Below are positions 1-6,973 of a stretch of DNA of 38,260 bases, one piece after another. Position 1 is the stretch's first letter, and every line of letters starts with the position of its first letter. Origin of the DNA: an uncultured Bacteroides sp. (lineage in GTDB: Bacteria > Bacteroidota > Bacteroidia > Bacteroidales > Bacteroidaceae); contig URWA01000029.1 of assembly GCA_900551445.1 (NCBI GenBank), forward strand, positions 1 to 38,260, in the 5' to 3' direction. Made by a program: the position numbers and the translations under genes. The notes below the pieces were generated by a model, which saw only the letters and a list, made by a program, of their open reading frames with translations, had not been told where the DNA came from and did no database searches.

Positions 1-60
1 TTCTTTTTACCCACATTTTCCCCACTTTAATTATTTCAAATGCGGGTCTGGGTACGAAGA

Positions 61-90
61 GGTTGACTTAATCAAGTCAGCCTTTTTTTA
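61..90 (+). terminator. Rho-independent terminator at the left edge
   Basis: A 9-bp stem (GGTTGACTT paired with AAGTCAGCC, one G-U pair) with an AATC loop is followed by a run of seven or more T. It ends a transcript that enters from the left of the window. Positions 1-60 hold no gene I can identify. One frame stays open from the left edge to a TAA at 69-71, inside the stem, and could be the last codons of a cut gene, but this is too short to assign. Confidence 0.7.
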
Positions 91-114
91 TATACAAACC
101 AATCTTTCGCTCCT

Positions 115-1068
115 ATGAAGAATCGTATCGCAGAGCTTGATTACTTGAAAGCCATCTTTATTTTGCTGATGATTGTTTTTCACCTGGTTTATATCGGTGA
201 CAAGTATCCCTACGCCAAGTCGTTGGTATATACTTTCCACATGCCTGCGTTTCTTGTTATTTCCGGTTATGTAATGAACATCGCTAAGGAAGGCCGTCTG
301 TTCCTTCGGAGCATGGGCTGGATTTTTGTCCCTTATGCAGTGATGGAAACCGGCTATGTCGTGATGTCCTCCATCCTTCCCGTCCGGGAATCAGTGGGTC
401 ATTTGAGCGTGTCGTTATGGCTTGATAAGTTGTTTCTTCATCCGCTGGGGCCTTACTGGTATTTGCATACCCTGATGTTGTGCGGACTGACGTATTGGGG
501 AGTGGACAAACTGGCCGGGCGATGGAACCGTACGGTGTCAGTACTGATTCTGCTGGCATTGTGCTATGCCGTATTGTCAGCTTTAGGTGTACTGTCTCTG
601 ATCAATGCACTTTATTTCATGGCAGGGGTGGCATTGAAACGGACAGACATAGATTTCCGTGCTTTCTTTGCGCCTTCCTTTTGGGCAATTCTTCCCATTG
701 TCTGGCTGGCTTCCGAGGAAGTGAATTTGGATAAGTCTTCGCTGGCTGGAGTAGCTTTGACCTACTTGGTCATGAGTCTGCTGCTGGCCATGTTCCGGTA
801 TCTTCCGGAGAAATTGAAGCATCCGCTGGGTTATATCGGTTCGCATACATTCATCTTGCTGGTCTTTTCCCCGGTCTTTACAATGGCAGTGAAACCGTTG
901 GTGAAGTTGTTTGCCTTCGACGGAACCGGGATGGTTTTTCTGTGTGTTTCACTTTGTATTTGCGTGATAGGCTCCTTTGCAATAGCCTGGTGTATGGACA
1001 AACTGCGGATATCCCGTTTTTTCTGGGGAAAACCCCGTATGCTTCAGCCATTGGACATGAACCGGTGA
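115..1068 (+). CDS. Acyltransferase family 3 membrane protein
   Basis: This is a 317-residue polytopic membrane protein with about ten hydrophobic segments. It opens with the family signature of Acyltransferase_3 (PF01757): RIAELDYLKAIFIL, then an invariant-type His in the first membrane segment (FHLVYIG). Proteins of this family move acetyl or other acyl groups onto sugars, lipids or exported polymers at the inner membrane. The substrate cannot be read from the sequence. It sits directly after a terminator and about 80 bp before ferritin on the same strand, with no polysaccharide locus nearby. That suggests a stand-alone envelope-modifying enzyme rather than part of a capsule operon. The length is normal for the family. 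The family call is firm; the substrate is unknown. Confidence 0.8.
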   Translation: MKNRIAELDYLKAIFILLMIVFHLVYIGDKYPYAKSLVYTFHMPAFLVISGYVMNIAKEGRLFLRSMGWIFVPYAVMETGYVVMSSILPVRESVGHLSVSLWLDKLFLHPLGPYWYLHTLMLCGLTYWGVDKLAGRWNRTVSVLILLALCYAVLSALGVLSLINALYFMAGVALKRTDIDFRAFFAPSFWAILPIVWLASEEVNLDKSSLAGVALTYLVMSLLLAMFRYLPEKLKHPLGYIGSHTFILLVFSPVFTMAVKPLVKLFAFDGTGMVFLCVSLCICVIGSFAIAWCMDKLRISRFFWGKPRMLQPLDMNR

Positions 1069-1150
1069 CATTTTGACAGCCTTGTTTTTTGGCATTGAAT
1101 TTGTTTGTTATTTAGCAGATGTTGAATTACTTAACCAACTATATAAAACT

Positions 1151-1636
1151 ATGATTTCAGAAAAATTACAAAATGCCATCAACGAGCAGATTACTGCCGA
1201 GATGTGGTCTTCTAACCTGTATTTGTCCATGTCTTTCTACTTGAAGAAAGAAGGTTTTGACGGTTTCGCTTCTTGGTTGAGACAGCAGTCGCAGGAAGAA
1301 TTGCAGCATGCATACGATTTGGCCGATTACTTGGCTAAGCGTGGTGGTGCCGCAAAGGTAGACAAGATTGATGTCGTTCCGCAAGGCTGGGGAAGCGTAC
1401 AGGAAGTCTTTGAACATGTGTACCAGCACGAATGTCACGTATCTGAACTGATTGATGAGCTGGTAAATGTGGCTTCTGAAGTTAAAGATAAAGCTTCACA
1501 AGATTTCTTGTGGGGATATGTTCGTGAACAGGTTGAAGAAGAAGCTACTGCTCAGAACATCCTTGAAAAGATTAAGAAGTGCGGTGATGCAGCCGGTATT
1601 CTTTACTTGGACGACAAACTGGGACAACGCAAATAA
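1151..1636 (+). CDS. ftnA: Non-haem ferritin (FtnA type)
   Basis: This 161-residue ferritin oxidises Fe(II) at a diiron centre and stores it as a mineral core in a 24-subunit cytoplasmic shell. The E. coli FtnA metal ligands can be read at the same numbers: E17, E50, H53, E94, Q127 and E130. All ferroxidase residues are therefore present and the enzyme should be active. The frame is open upstream to 1073, but the start at 1151 gives the standard ferritin N-terminus (MISEKLQNAINEQ) and the canonical numbering, so the longer form is rejected. It appears to be monocistronic, ending in a strong hairpin at 1662-1712. No clear promoter or Fur-type box was recognised upstream. Confidence 0.96.
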   Translation: MISEKLQNAINEQITAEMWSSNLYLSMSFYLKKEGFDGFASWLRQQSQEELQHAYDLADYLAKRGGAAKVDKIDVVPQGWGSVQEVFEHVYQHECHVSELIDELVNVASEVKDKASQDFLWGYVREQVEEEATAQNILEKIKKCGDAAGILYLDDKLGQRK

Positions 1637-1661
1637 TTGCACGCGTTTTTCATGAAGTATT

Positions 1662-1712
1662 TATCCTGGATGAAGGCCTGATGAAATTTAGGTTTTCATT
1701 CAGGATATTTTG
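1662..1712 (+). terminator. Terminator after ferritin
   Basis: A 13-bp inverted repeat (TATCCTGGATGAA at 1662-1674 with TTCATTCAGGATA at 1695-1707, one G-U pair) has a 20-nt loop and is followed by TTTTG. It separates ferritin from the next promoter. Confidence 0.75.
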
Positions 1713-1733
1713 TATCATAATTTCCCTATCCTT

Positions 1734-1763
1734 TTTGTTTTTCCGCTATAAATTTTATCTTTG
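1734..1763 (+). promoter_or_regulatory. Bacteroidetes-type promoter for the methyltransferase/adenosyltransferase pair
   Basis: TTTG at 1734-1737, an 18-bp spacer and TATCTTTG at 1756-1763 fit the Bacteroides primary sigma consensus (TTTG, about 19 bp, TAnnTTTG). The expected start site near 1770 leaves a leader of only about 25 nt. There is therefore no room for a cobalamin riboswitch ahead of the adenosyltransferase operon. Confidence 0.7.
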
Positions 1764-1794
1764 CCACGTTAAATAAATATTGAATCCGAGCAAA

Positions 1795-2475
1795 ATGGGG
1801 GATATAATACTAAGGGGGTGGAACTGGTGCCGCCGCTTCCGGCATCGTCGTGGATATGGAGTTCATTCTCCTTCCGATTTCTTTTTTATCACGTTCGTAG
1901 TGTACGAGCGCTTGCCGTTCTATGCCTATGGACCGTTGCATCACTTGCGCAGGGTGGTGGCTTTCTTGCCTCATTACCGGGAGAAGGTAGATAAGTTTCT
2001 GTTTCGGCTGGTCAACTATCTGCGGCCGTCCGTAATGTGGGAAATCGGTACGGGAAGCGGCATGAGTACCCGTTATATGGCCGAAGCCCATGCCGACATG
2101 CAGGTCTATACGTTTTCAGCAGAGCCGGAAGATGCCGTGAAACGAATTCTTTCGGGAAAACCTTCCATTGATTACCGGACTGGCGACTGTTGCACGGAGA
2201 TGAAGAAACTGGTTGCGGAAGGGGTGAAACCGGAAATCGTGCATATCGCCCATACCACCGCTTATAAAGAAGCGTATGAGCAACTGCTTCCACTAGCCGA
2301 TAAACATACGTGCTTCGTGATTGGTACACCCTATGCCACGCCGGACAAGAAAAAATGGTGGAAAGAAGTGATTGCAGACCCTCGTACGGGAGTGACATTC
2401 GATCTTTATGACGTGGGACTGGTATTTTTTGATAAAGAACGTGTGAAAGAACACCGCATCGTGAATTTCCTTTGA
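1795..2475 (+). CDS. Class I SAM-dependent methyltransferase-like protein
   Basis: This is a protein of about 226 residues. An N-terminal basic segment contains a GVHSP motif, which is characteristic of a Bacteroidetes family annotated as SAM-dependent methyltransferase. It is followed by a Rossmann motif I (EIGTGSGMSTRY, about residues 82-93). The substrate is unknown, and the acidic residue of motif II is not obvious, so activity is unproven. A TTG five codons upstream (1780) could also start translation; the ATG at 1795 is preferred as the ordinary start codon and lies about 25 nt after the predicted transcription start. It ends 28 bp before the cobalamin adenosyltransferase gene and is probably cotranscribed with it. 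The pairing is not explained by any pathway I know. Confidence 0.7.
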   Translation: MGDIILRGWNWCRRFRHRRGYGVHSPSDFFFITFVVYERLPFYAYGPLHHLRRVVAFLPHYREKVDKFLFRLVNYLRPSVMWEIGTGSGMSTRYMAEAHADMQVYTFSAEPEDAVKRILSGKPSIDYRTGDCCTEMKKLVAEGVKPEIVHIAHTTAYKEAYEQLLPLADKHTCFVIGTPYATPDKKKWWKEVIADPRTGVTFDLYDVGLVFFDKERVKEHRIVNFL

Positions 2476-2503
2476 ATTTGCTAAAACCTTTGAACTTGAA
2501 GAT

Positions 2504-3073
2504 ATGAAACTGACTAAGATTTATACGAAGACGGGAGATAAAGGTACTACTTCCTTGGTGGGAGGAGTACGGGTGTCCAAATCTGATGTACGTCTGGAAG
2601 CGTATGGCACGGTGGATGAACTGAACTCTACCATCGGATTGCTGGTTTCCGTGATGGATGATCCGGAAAATGAGGAACTGCTTCGTTATGTGCAGCACAA
2701 ACTCTTTTCATTAGGGTCTTATCTGGCTACGGACATCGAAAAGATGGACCGTCCGGTAGAAAGTCATATCTCCGAAGAAAACGTGCATCGGTTGGAACAG
2801 GCCATCGACCAGATAAACAGCTCGCTGCCTTCCTTATCTGGTTTTATTTTGCCGGGAGGAAGCTATCCGGCTTCCGTCTGTCATGTCTGCCGCACGGTTT
2901 GCCGTCGTGCGGAGCGGCGGATTCAGGCACTGGAAGACACGCTTTCCTATGAACTGGATGAGCAGGTAAAGTGTTTTATCAACCGATTATCCGATTATTT
3001 GTTCGTTTTATCAAGAAGGTTAAATAATTTAACAGAAGAAAGCGAAATTTATTGGGATAAGCGTTGCGAGTGA
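2504..3073 (+). CDS. PduO-type ATP:cob(I)alamin adenosyltransferase
   Basis: This 189-residue cytoplasmic enzyme transfers the adenosyl group of ATP to cob(I)alamin to make coenzyme B12. It is recognised by the PduO/MMAB signatures: the ATP-binding TKTGDKGTTSLVGG near residues 8-21, EAYGTVDELNS near residues 33-43, and the C-terminal helix RTVCRRAERR with its conserved Arg and Glu residues. The length is typical for the family. Bacteroides use adenosylcobalamin for methylmalonyl-CoA mutase, so the enzyme serves cofactor salvage. It lies 28 bp after the methyltransferase-like gene. A separate promoter follows it at 3064-3093, overlapping its last codons. Confidence 0.95.
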   Translation: MKLTKIYTKTGDKGTTSLVGGVRVSKSDVRLEAYGTVDELNSTIGLLVSVMDDPENEELLRYVQHKLFSLGSYLATDIEKMDRPVESHISEENVHRLEQAIDQINSSLPSLSGFILPGGSYPASVCHVCRTVCRRAERRIQALEDTLSYELDEQVKCFINRLSDYLFVLSRRLNNLTEESEIYWDKRCE

Positions 3074-3093
3074 AAGAATTTGTTATACATTTG
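3064..3093 (+). promoter_or_regulatory. Promoter for the DUF2795 gene
   Basis: TTG at 3064-3066, a 19-bp spacer and a perfect TACATTTG at 3086-3093. The -33 part lies inside the end of the adenosyltransferase gene. The leader to the start codon at 3137 is about 35-40 nt. Confidence 0.7.
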
Positions 3094-3136
3094 TGTTTCA
3101 ATATAACGGAAGTAAAACTGTTTAAAATTATATACT

Positions 3137-3358
3137 ATGTATTGGACATTGGAATTGGCCTCAAAGCTGGAAGATGCTCCTTGGCCAGCAACTAAAGACG
3201 AGTTAATTGATTATGCAATGCGTTCGGGGGCTCCTTTGGAAGTTATCGAAAACTTGCAGGAAATGGAAGATGAAGGTGAAATTTATGAAAGTATAGAAGA
3301 TATCTGGCCTGATTATCCTAGCAAGGAAGATTTCTTCTTCAACGAGGAAGAATATTAA
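3137..3358 (+). CDS. DUF2795 domain small acidic protein
   Basis: This is a 73-residue, very acidic cytoplasmic protein. The whole length matches the DUF2795 family as I know it in Bacteroidales: LEDAPWPATKDELIDYA, then a segment predicting short helices (GAPLEVIENLQEMEDEGEIY), then an acidic aromatic tail (SKEDFFFNEEEY). The function of the family is unknown. It has its own promoter (3064-3093) and its own strong terminator (3391-3443), so it is a small, independently controlled and probably well expressed gene. No signal peptide or membrane segment is present. The gene call is firm; no function is claimed. Confidence 0.88.
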   Translation: MYWTLELASKLEDAPWPATKDELIDYAMRSGAPLEVIENLQEMEDEGEIYESIEDIWPDYPSKEDFFFNEEEY

Positions 3359-3390
3359 ACAAAAGATAGCCAGAAAGAACTTTCTGTAAA

Positions 3391-3443
3391 TCCAGACAAT
3401 ATCAGAGACACAGGTGGAAGTCGGATATTGTCTGGATTTTTTT
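3391..3443 (+). terminator. Strong terminator after the DUF2795 gene
   Basis: A perfect 13-bp stem (TCCAGACAATATC at 3391-3403 with GATATTGTCTGGA at 3424-3436) has a 20-nt loop and is followed by seven T. Confidence 0.85.
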
Positions 3444-3495
3444 GTCTCAACAAACGTTATAAATGGATACCCTTCCTTATTTGTTTCATTCAAAA

Positions 3496-3526
3496 TTTGT
3501 TCTTATTACAGAAGATGTTACTTTTG
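3496..3526 (+). promoter_or_regulatory. Promoter for the thioredoxin-fold lipoprotein
   Basis: TTTG at 3496-3499, a spacer of exactly 19 bp and TACTTTTG at 3519-3526. This matches the Bacteroides consensus fully. The start codon is at 3578. Confidence 0.8.
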
Positions 3527-3577
3527 CAAAGTGAGAAGATAAGTAGAATTTGATAACCCTCATTATTTGTGTGACTT

Positions 3578-4057
3578 ATGAAAAGAATATTGTTAATGCT
3601 CTTGACAGCGGCCATGCTGACTCCGGCTTGTGGAAGTAATGCCGCGAAAGACAGTCAGGCAATGGCGCAGGAGAGTACAGCGGAGCAGGGCAACGTGACT
3701 CACCTGACTAAAGCCGAGTTTCTGACCAAGGTGTATAATTACGAGAAAAATCCCAAGGAATGGAAATACGAAGGCAAACTGCCGGCTATCGTGGATTTCT
3801 ATGCCACTTGGTGCGGCCCTTGCAAGATGGTGGCTCCGATACTGGAGGAACTGGCAGGAGAATACAAAGGCAAGATTGTAGTGTATAAGATCGATACAGA
3901 CAAGGAGCCGGAGCTTTCCGCCGCTTTCGGTATCCGCAGCATTCCGACCTTGCTGTTTATTCCGGCAGAAGGCACGCCGCAAGTATCTCAGGGTGCCATG
4001 CCGAAGGATGCTTTGAAGAAGGCCATCGACGAGTTCCTGTTGGGAAACAAGAAATAA
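3578..4057 (+). CDS. Thioredoxin-fold lipoprotein with a WCGPC site
   Basis: This 159-residue protein carries a lipoprotein signal (hydrophobic stretch then LTPAC, Cys18). It should be anchored to a membrane facing the periplasm. A linker of about 35 residues is followed by a thioredoxin domain (about 47-155) with the redox motif W78-C79-G80-P81-C82 and the cis-proline loop SIPTLLF. The WCGPC sequence is that of true thioredoxins rather than DsbA (CPHC), so a reductant or general disulfide role in the periplasm is likely. The partner that supplies electrons is not in the window. It is monocistronic, with a consensus promoter upstream and a strong bidirectional terminator downstream. Bacteroides genomes usually carry several such exported thioredoxins. 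Confidence 0.92.
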   Translation: MKRILLMLLTAAMLTPACGSNAAKDSQAMAQESTAEQGNVTHLTKAEFLTKVYNYEKNPKEWKYEGKLPAIVDFYATWCGPCKMVAPILEELAGEYKGKIVVYKIDTDKEPELSAAFGIRSIPTLLFIPAEGTPQVSQGAMPKDALKKAIDEFLLGNKK

Positions 4058-4080
4058 ATTCCTGGTGTGGGAAAAACAAA

Positions 4081-4116
4081 GTGTCCCCGAAGTCTGCATA
4101 AAGGCTTCGGGGACAC
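4081..4116. terminator. Bidirectional terminator between the thioredoxin lipoprotein gene and malQ
   Basis: A perfect 12-bp stem (GTGTCCCCGAAG at 4081-4092 with CTTCGGGGACAC at 4105-4116) lies between converging genes. A T-rich tail is present on the - strand (complement of 4071-4080) and a weaker one on the + strand. Confidence 0.8.
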
Positions 4117-4136
4117 TTCATTTATAGATAGGGCTG

Positions 4137-6815
4137 TTATTCTCTGTCACTGTCTTCAATCAGTTCTCGGATGGCTTGGTTGAGCTCATCCTCTTTGAGC
4201 AGTTCCTCCAAGGTGAGGTGCATGCGCCAGCGCCAGTAATGCCGTGGATGGGCCGGAATGTTGATACGTTCGGCTTCCACATCCGGGCTGCGCAGGCGTT
4301 CGTCAATGCTCATCCAATCCTGCCAGGCCAGTATGCAAAGCAGGGACGGACTTTTCAGGTGATTGAATACGATGTCTTTGCAAAGCCATCCGGGAGCAGG
4401 TGACGGAATGGCTCCCATGTGGTGCATTTCGTTGTGATAGAAGCGTTCGGTACGTGCCGGATCTTCTTCCCACCAGCCACGCAGGGTAGACATGTCGTGA
4501 GTGCCGATGGTACATACCGACAAGAAGGGATAGTTTTCCGTATGTCCGAATTCCTCGTTCATCTCTTTGGGCATGCGTTGTATTTCGAGCGACAGAATCT
4601 GCAGCTGTTTCATGACCCAAGGCACACATTCGGGCACCATGCCGAGGTCTTCGCCACAGACCAGCATCGGAGTGGACTGGGTGAGAACCGGCAGTTTCTT
4701 CATGGCTTCCTGATACCAGAACTCGTTGTGCCGCTGATAGTAGTAGTGGTTGTACAGGTGGTTGAAGGCTTCCTGTTCCTTGAAACTCAGCTGCTGGAAC
4801 ACGAAGTCATGCTGTACGGCGATGCGCGGATGGTATTTCTCTGGGTCGTGGTGGTCGGGGAGGAAGAGCACGTCACTGATGAGGGTGTAGAGACCTTCCT
4901 TCAGTTTCAGGCTTTCTTCGTCGTGCTTGTCGCCGAACCAGGCTTCCACTTTCCGTTGGGTGTCAAATTCCGGACGCATGGCATAGCGTCCTTCTGCCAC
5001 AGGTTCCAGGAAGGTGTTCCGGACCATGTCGCTTTGTGCGCCGAACAGTTTCTCCAGTACGCTATCGTCAATGAACGGATGGGTCATGAAGTCGGGGTCG
5101 AAGTGGAGGCCGAAACTCTTGATTTCGTCCACGCTGAGCGGAAGGGACGGCGAGAACTGTCCGAGCAGTCCGTGTACGGAATGGTCGGGAATTTCCCAGA
5201 TGCGGAAGAAGCCCAGAATGTGGTCGATGCGGTAGGCCGTGAAATACTCGGCCATCTTGGAGAAGCGGCGGCGCCACCAGCGGTAGTTGTCCTTTTCCAT
5301 GACCTCCCAGTTGTAGGTGGGGAATCCCCAGTTCTGTCCGTTGACCGAGAAATCATCGGGGGGAGCACCGGCCTGTCCGTTGAGGTGGAAATAATGAGGT
5401 TCTACCCATGCTTCCACGCTGGTGCGGCTGATGCCGATGGGGATATCCCCTTTCAGCAGGATGCCTTTCTGGCGCGCGTAGGTGCTCACTGCCAGCAGTT
5501 GTACGTGAAGCAGGTATTGCAGGTAGTAGTAGAAAGCTATCTGCGGATAAGCCTTATGTCCGGAGGTACACAGTTGGGCAATTTCGTCTGCCTGATAGGT
5601 ACGGTAGGCCGGCCACTGGTTGAAGTCGGGGGTGCCGTATAAGTCGCGCAGGTTACAGAAGGCAGCGTACGGACGCAACCATTCTTCATTGCGGCGGAAG
5701 AAGTCCAGGAAATCTTCCGAAGCAAGTGTTTTCTTTCCTTCCTGTTTGTATATCTGGTGCAGGTAATTCAGCTTCAGCTGGGTGGACTGTTCATAATCCA
5801 TCAAGGAGAATGAATTCACCTTGAGACGTTCCTTTTCAAAGGCTTCGGCCGCTTTCTTGTTGTGGAGCGGTGGAAGCTGGCGAAGGTCGATGTACATCGG
5901 GTGGAACGCATAGATGGAGATGCTGTTGTAGGGATAAGAATCCGTCCACTTTCCCGTCAGTGTGGTATCGTTGATGGGAAGAATCTGGATGGCTCTCTGC
6001 TTGGTCTCATACGCCCAGTCCATCAGCATCTTCAGGTCGCCGAAGTCGCCCATGCCGCAGCTTCCTTCCGAGCGGAGGGAGAATACGGGGATGGCGCAGC
6101 CGGCAATCCGGTGGGGAGTGTCGTCAAAGAACACTTCCGTCTCCATGGGCAGATAGGTCTCTCCGCGCTGCAACGGCTGGAGAGGGAAAGTGCGGTTGGG
6201 GCGTGTTTCCCATCGTTCTACGGCCCCTGTTTCTTCTTGAAGTGCCACGAACTTGTATTCAAAAGGGAACTGCAGGGTGGAGGCATCCAGTGTCAGGTGC
6301 CACACATTGGGTTGCACTTCCTTCATCCGCAGCGGGCGGCAATATTCCCAGTTGCCCAGGGCGGCACAGCTTCCGATAACTCCCAGCTGTTGTTTCCGGT
6401 TCCGCAGTCCCGGACAGAGCGCCCGGAAAGTGATGCAGCGACCGGCATTGTCGGACAGTTTGGACGGTTGTTGAGGCGTGTATGCGTAGTTGAAGGCCGA
6501 GGTATAGAGATAAGCGTTTTGTGGCAGGTCTCTCCAGCAGTCTTCAATGAGATAATGCTGTTGTTGCACGTTGCCCGGGTAGAAAGAGTGGGGAATGGCT
6601 CCGAACTCTTTCCGCACCACCTTCCCGTGCAGGCTGACCGCATAGCGGTAGGTGATGGGGGCAGAGGAAAGAAAGTCGAAATTCGCTTCGCCTGTCCATT
6701 CCTCACCGTTGCGGGTGGTCATCTCCACGGTATGTTGTATCTGTTGCTGGTTGAGAAAGATGCAGAGACTTTCTCCCCAGACCGTGCGGTATTGTATGCG
6801 AAAAGTAATTTTCAT
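4137..6815 (-). CDS. malQ: 4-alpha-glucanotransferase (amylomaltase) with two CBM20 domains
   Basis: This 892-residue GH77 enzyme transfers maltosyl or longer alpha-1,4-glucan chains between acceptors during maltodextrin and glycogen breakdown. Two N-terminal CBM20-type starch-binding domains (about residues 1-100 and 125-235) precede the GH77 barrel (about 240-880). Catalytic residues can be placed: nucleophile D531 in YRIDHILGF, acid/base E722 in CGEDLGM, and the third carboxylate D774 in THDMSTL. The architecture resembles plant DPE2 and other Bacteroidetes MalQ proteins, and is longer than E. coli MalQ (about 690). No signal peptide is visible, so it is cytoplasmic. It is a single-gene unit with a consensus promoter at 6850-6881, not inside a sus locus. 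Confidence 0.95.
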   Translation of the reverse strand: MKITFRIQYRTVWGESLCIFLNQQQIQHTVEMTTRNGEEWTGEANFDFLSSAPITYRYAVSLHGKVVRKEFGAIPHSFYPGNVQQQHYLIEDCWRDLPQNAYLYTSAFNYAYTPQQPSKLSDNAGRCITFRALCPGLRNRKQQLGVIGSCAALGNWEYCRPLRMKEVQPNVWHLTLDASTLQFPFEYKFVALQEETGAVERWETRPNRTFPLQPLQRGETYLPMETEVFFDDTPHRIAGCAIPVFSLRSEGSCGMGDFGDLKMLMDWAYETKQRAIQILPINDTTLTGKWTDSYPYNSISIYAFHPMYIDLRQLPPLHNKKAAEAFEKERLKVNSFSLMDYEQSTQLKLNYLHQIYKQEGKKTLASEDFLDFFRRNEEWLRPYAAFCNLRDLYGTPDFNQWPAYRTYQADEIAQLCTSGHKAYPQIAFYYYLQYLLHVQLLAVSTYARQKGILLKGDIPIGISRTSVEAWVEPHYFHLNGQAGAPPDDFSVNGQNWGFPTYNWEVMEKDNYRWWRRRFSKMAEYFTAYRIDHILGFFRIWEIPDHSVHGLLGQFSPSLPLSVDEIKSFGLHFDPDFMTHPFIDDSVLEKLFGAQSDMVRNTFLEPVAEGRYAMRPEFDTQRKVEAWFGDKHDEESLKLKEGLYTLISDVLFLPDHHDPEKYHPRIAVQHDFVFQQLSFKEQEAFNHLYNHYYYQRHNEFWYQEAMKKLPVLTQSTPMLVCGEDLGMVPECVPWVMKQLQILSLEIQRMPKEMNEEFGHTENYPFLSVCTIGTHDMSTLRGWWEEDPARTERFYHNEMHHMGAIPSPAPGWLCKDIVFNHLKSPSLLCILAWQDWMSIDERLRSPDVEAERINIPAHPRHYWRWRMHLTLEELLKEDELNQAIRELIEDSDRE

Positions 6816-6849
6816 ATCTTATGTATTAGTTGTGGCTATTTGTTTTGCT

Positions 6850-6881
6850 CAAAAATAATGAATCTCATGGAGTTGTGCAAA
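6850..6881 (-). promoter_or_regulatory. malQ promoter
   Basis: Read on the - strand: TTTG (6878-6881), a 20-bp spacer and TATTTTTG (6850-6857), about 35 bp before the malQ start. It abuts the gyrB terminator on its far side. Confidence 0.65.
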
Positions 6882-6882
6882 T

Positions 6883-6919
6883 AAAAAAACTCCGGATGTC
6901 CTTTCGGAATCCGGAGTTT
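6883..6919 (-). terminator. gyrB terminator
   Basis: An 11-bp stem (6887-6897 with 6909-6919, core CTCCGGAT) has an 11-nt loop and is followed on the - strand by a run of T (complement of 6883-6889). It lies 55 bp after the gyrB stop. Confidence 0.8.
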
Positions 6920-6973
6920 CCCTCTGTAAGATGTGAGGCTGGATTTAAAATAATGAATTAAGAAAAAATGGAA

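Noticed and set aside
1..71. 3' end of a cut coding gene at the left edge
   Set aside because: A frame is open to the TAA at 69-71, but about 22 codons with no recognisable sequence, ending inside a terminator stem, are not enough evidence.
1764..1794. Cobalamin riboswitch ahead of the adenosyltransferase operon
   Set aside because: The predicted leader is only about 25 nt and contains no B12-box-like sequence.
4419..5642. 407-codon open frame on the + strand
   Set aside because: It lies wholly antisense to malQ, whose catalytic residues and domain order are clear. The translated product has no recognisable domain and looks like reverse-strand codon bias.
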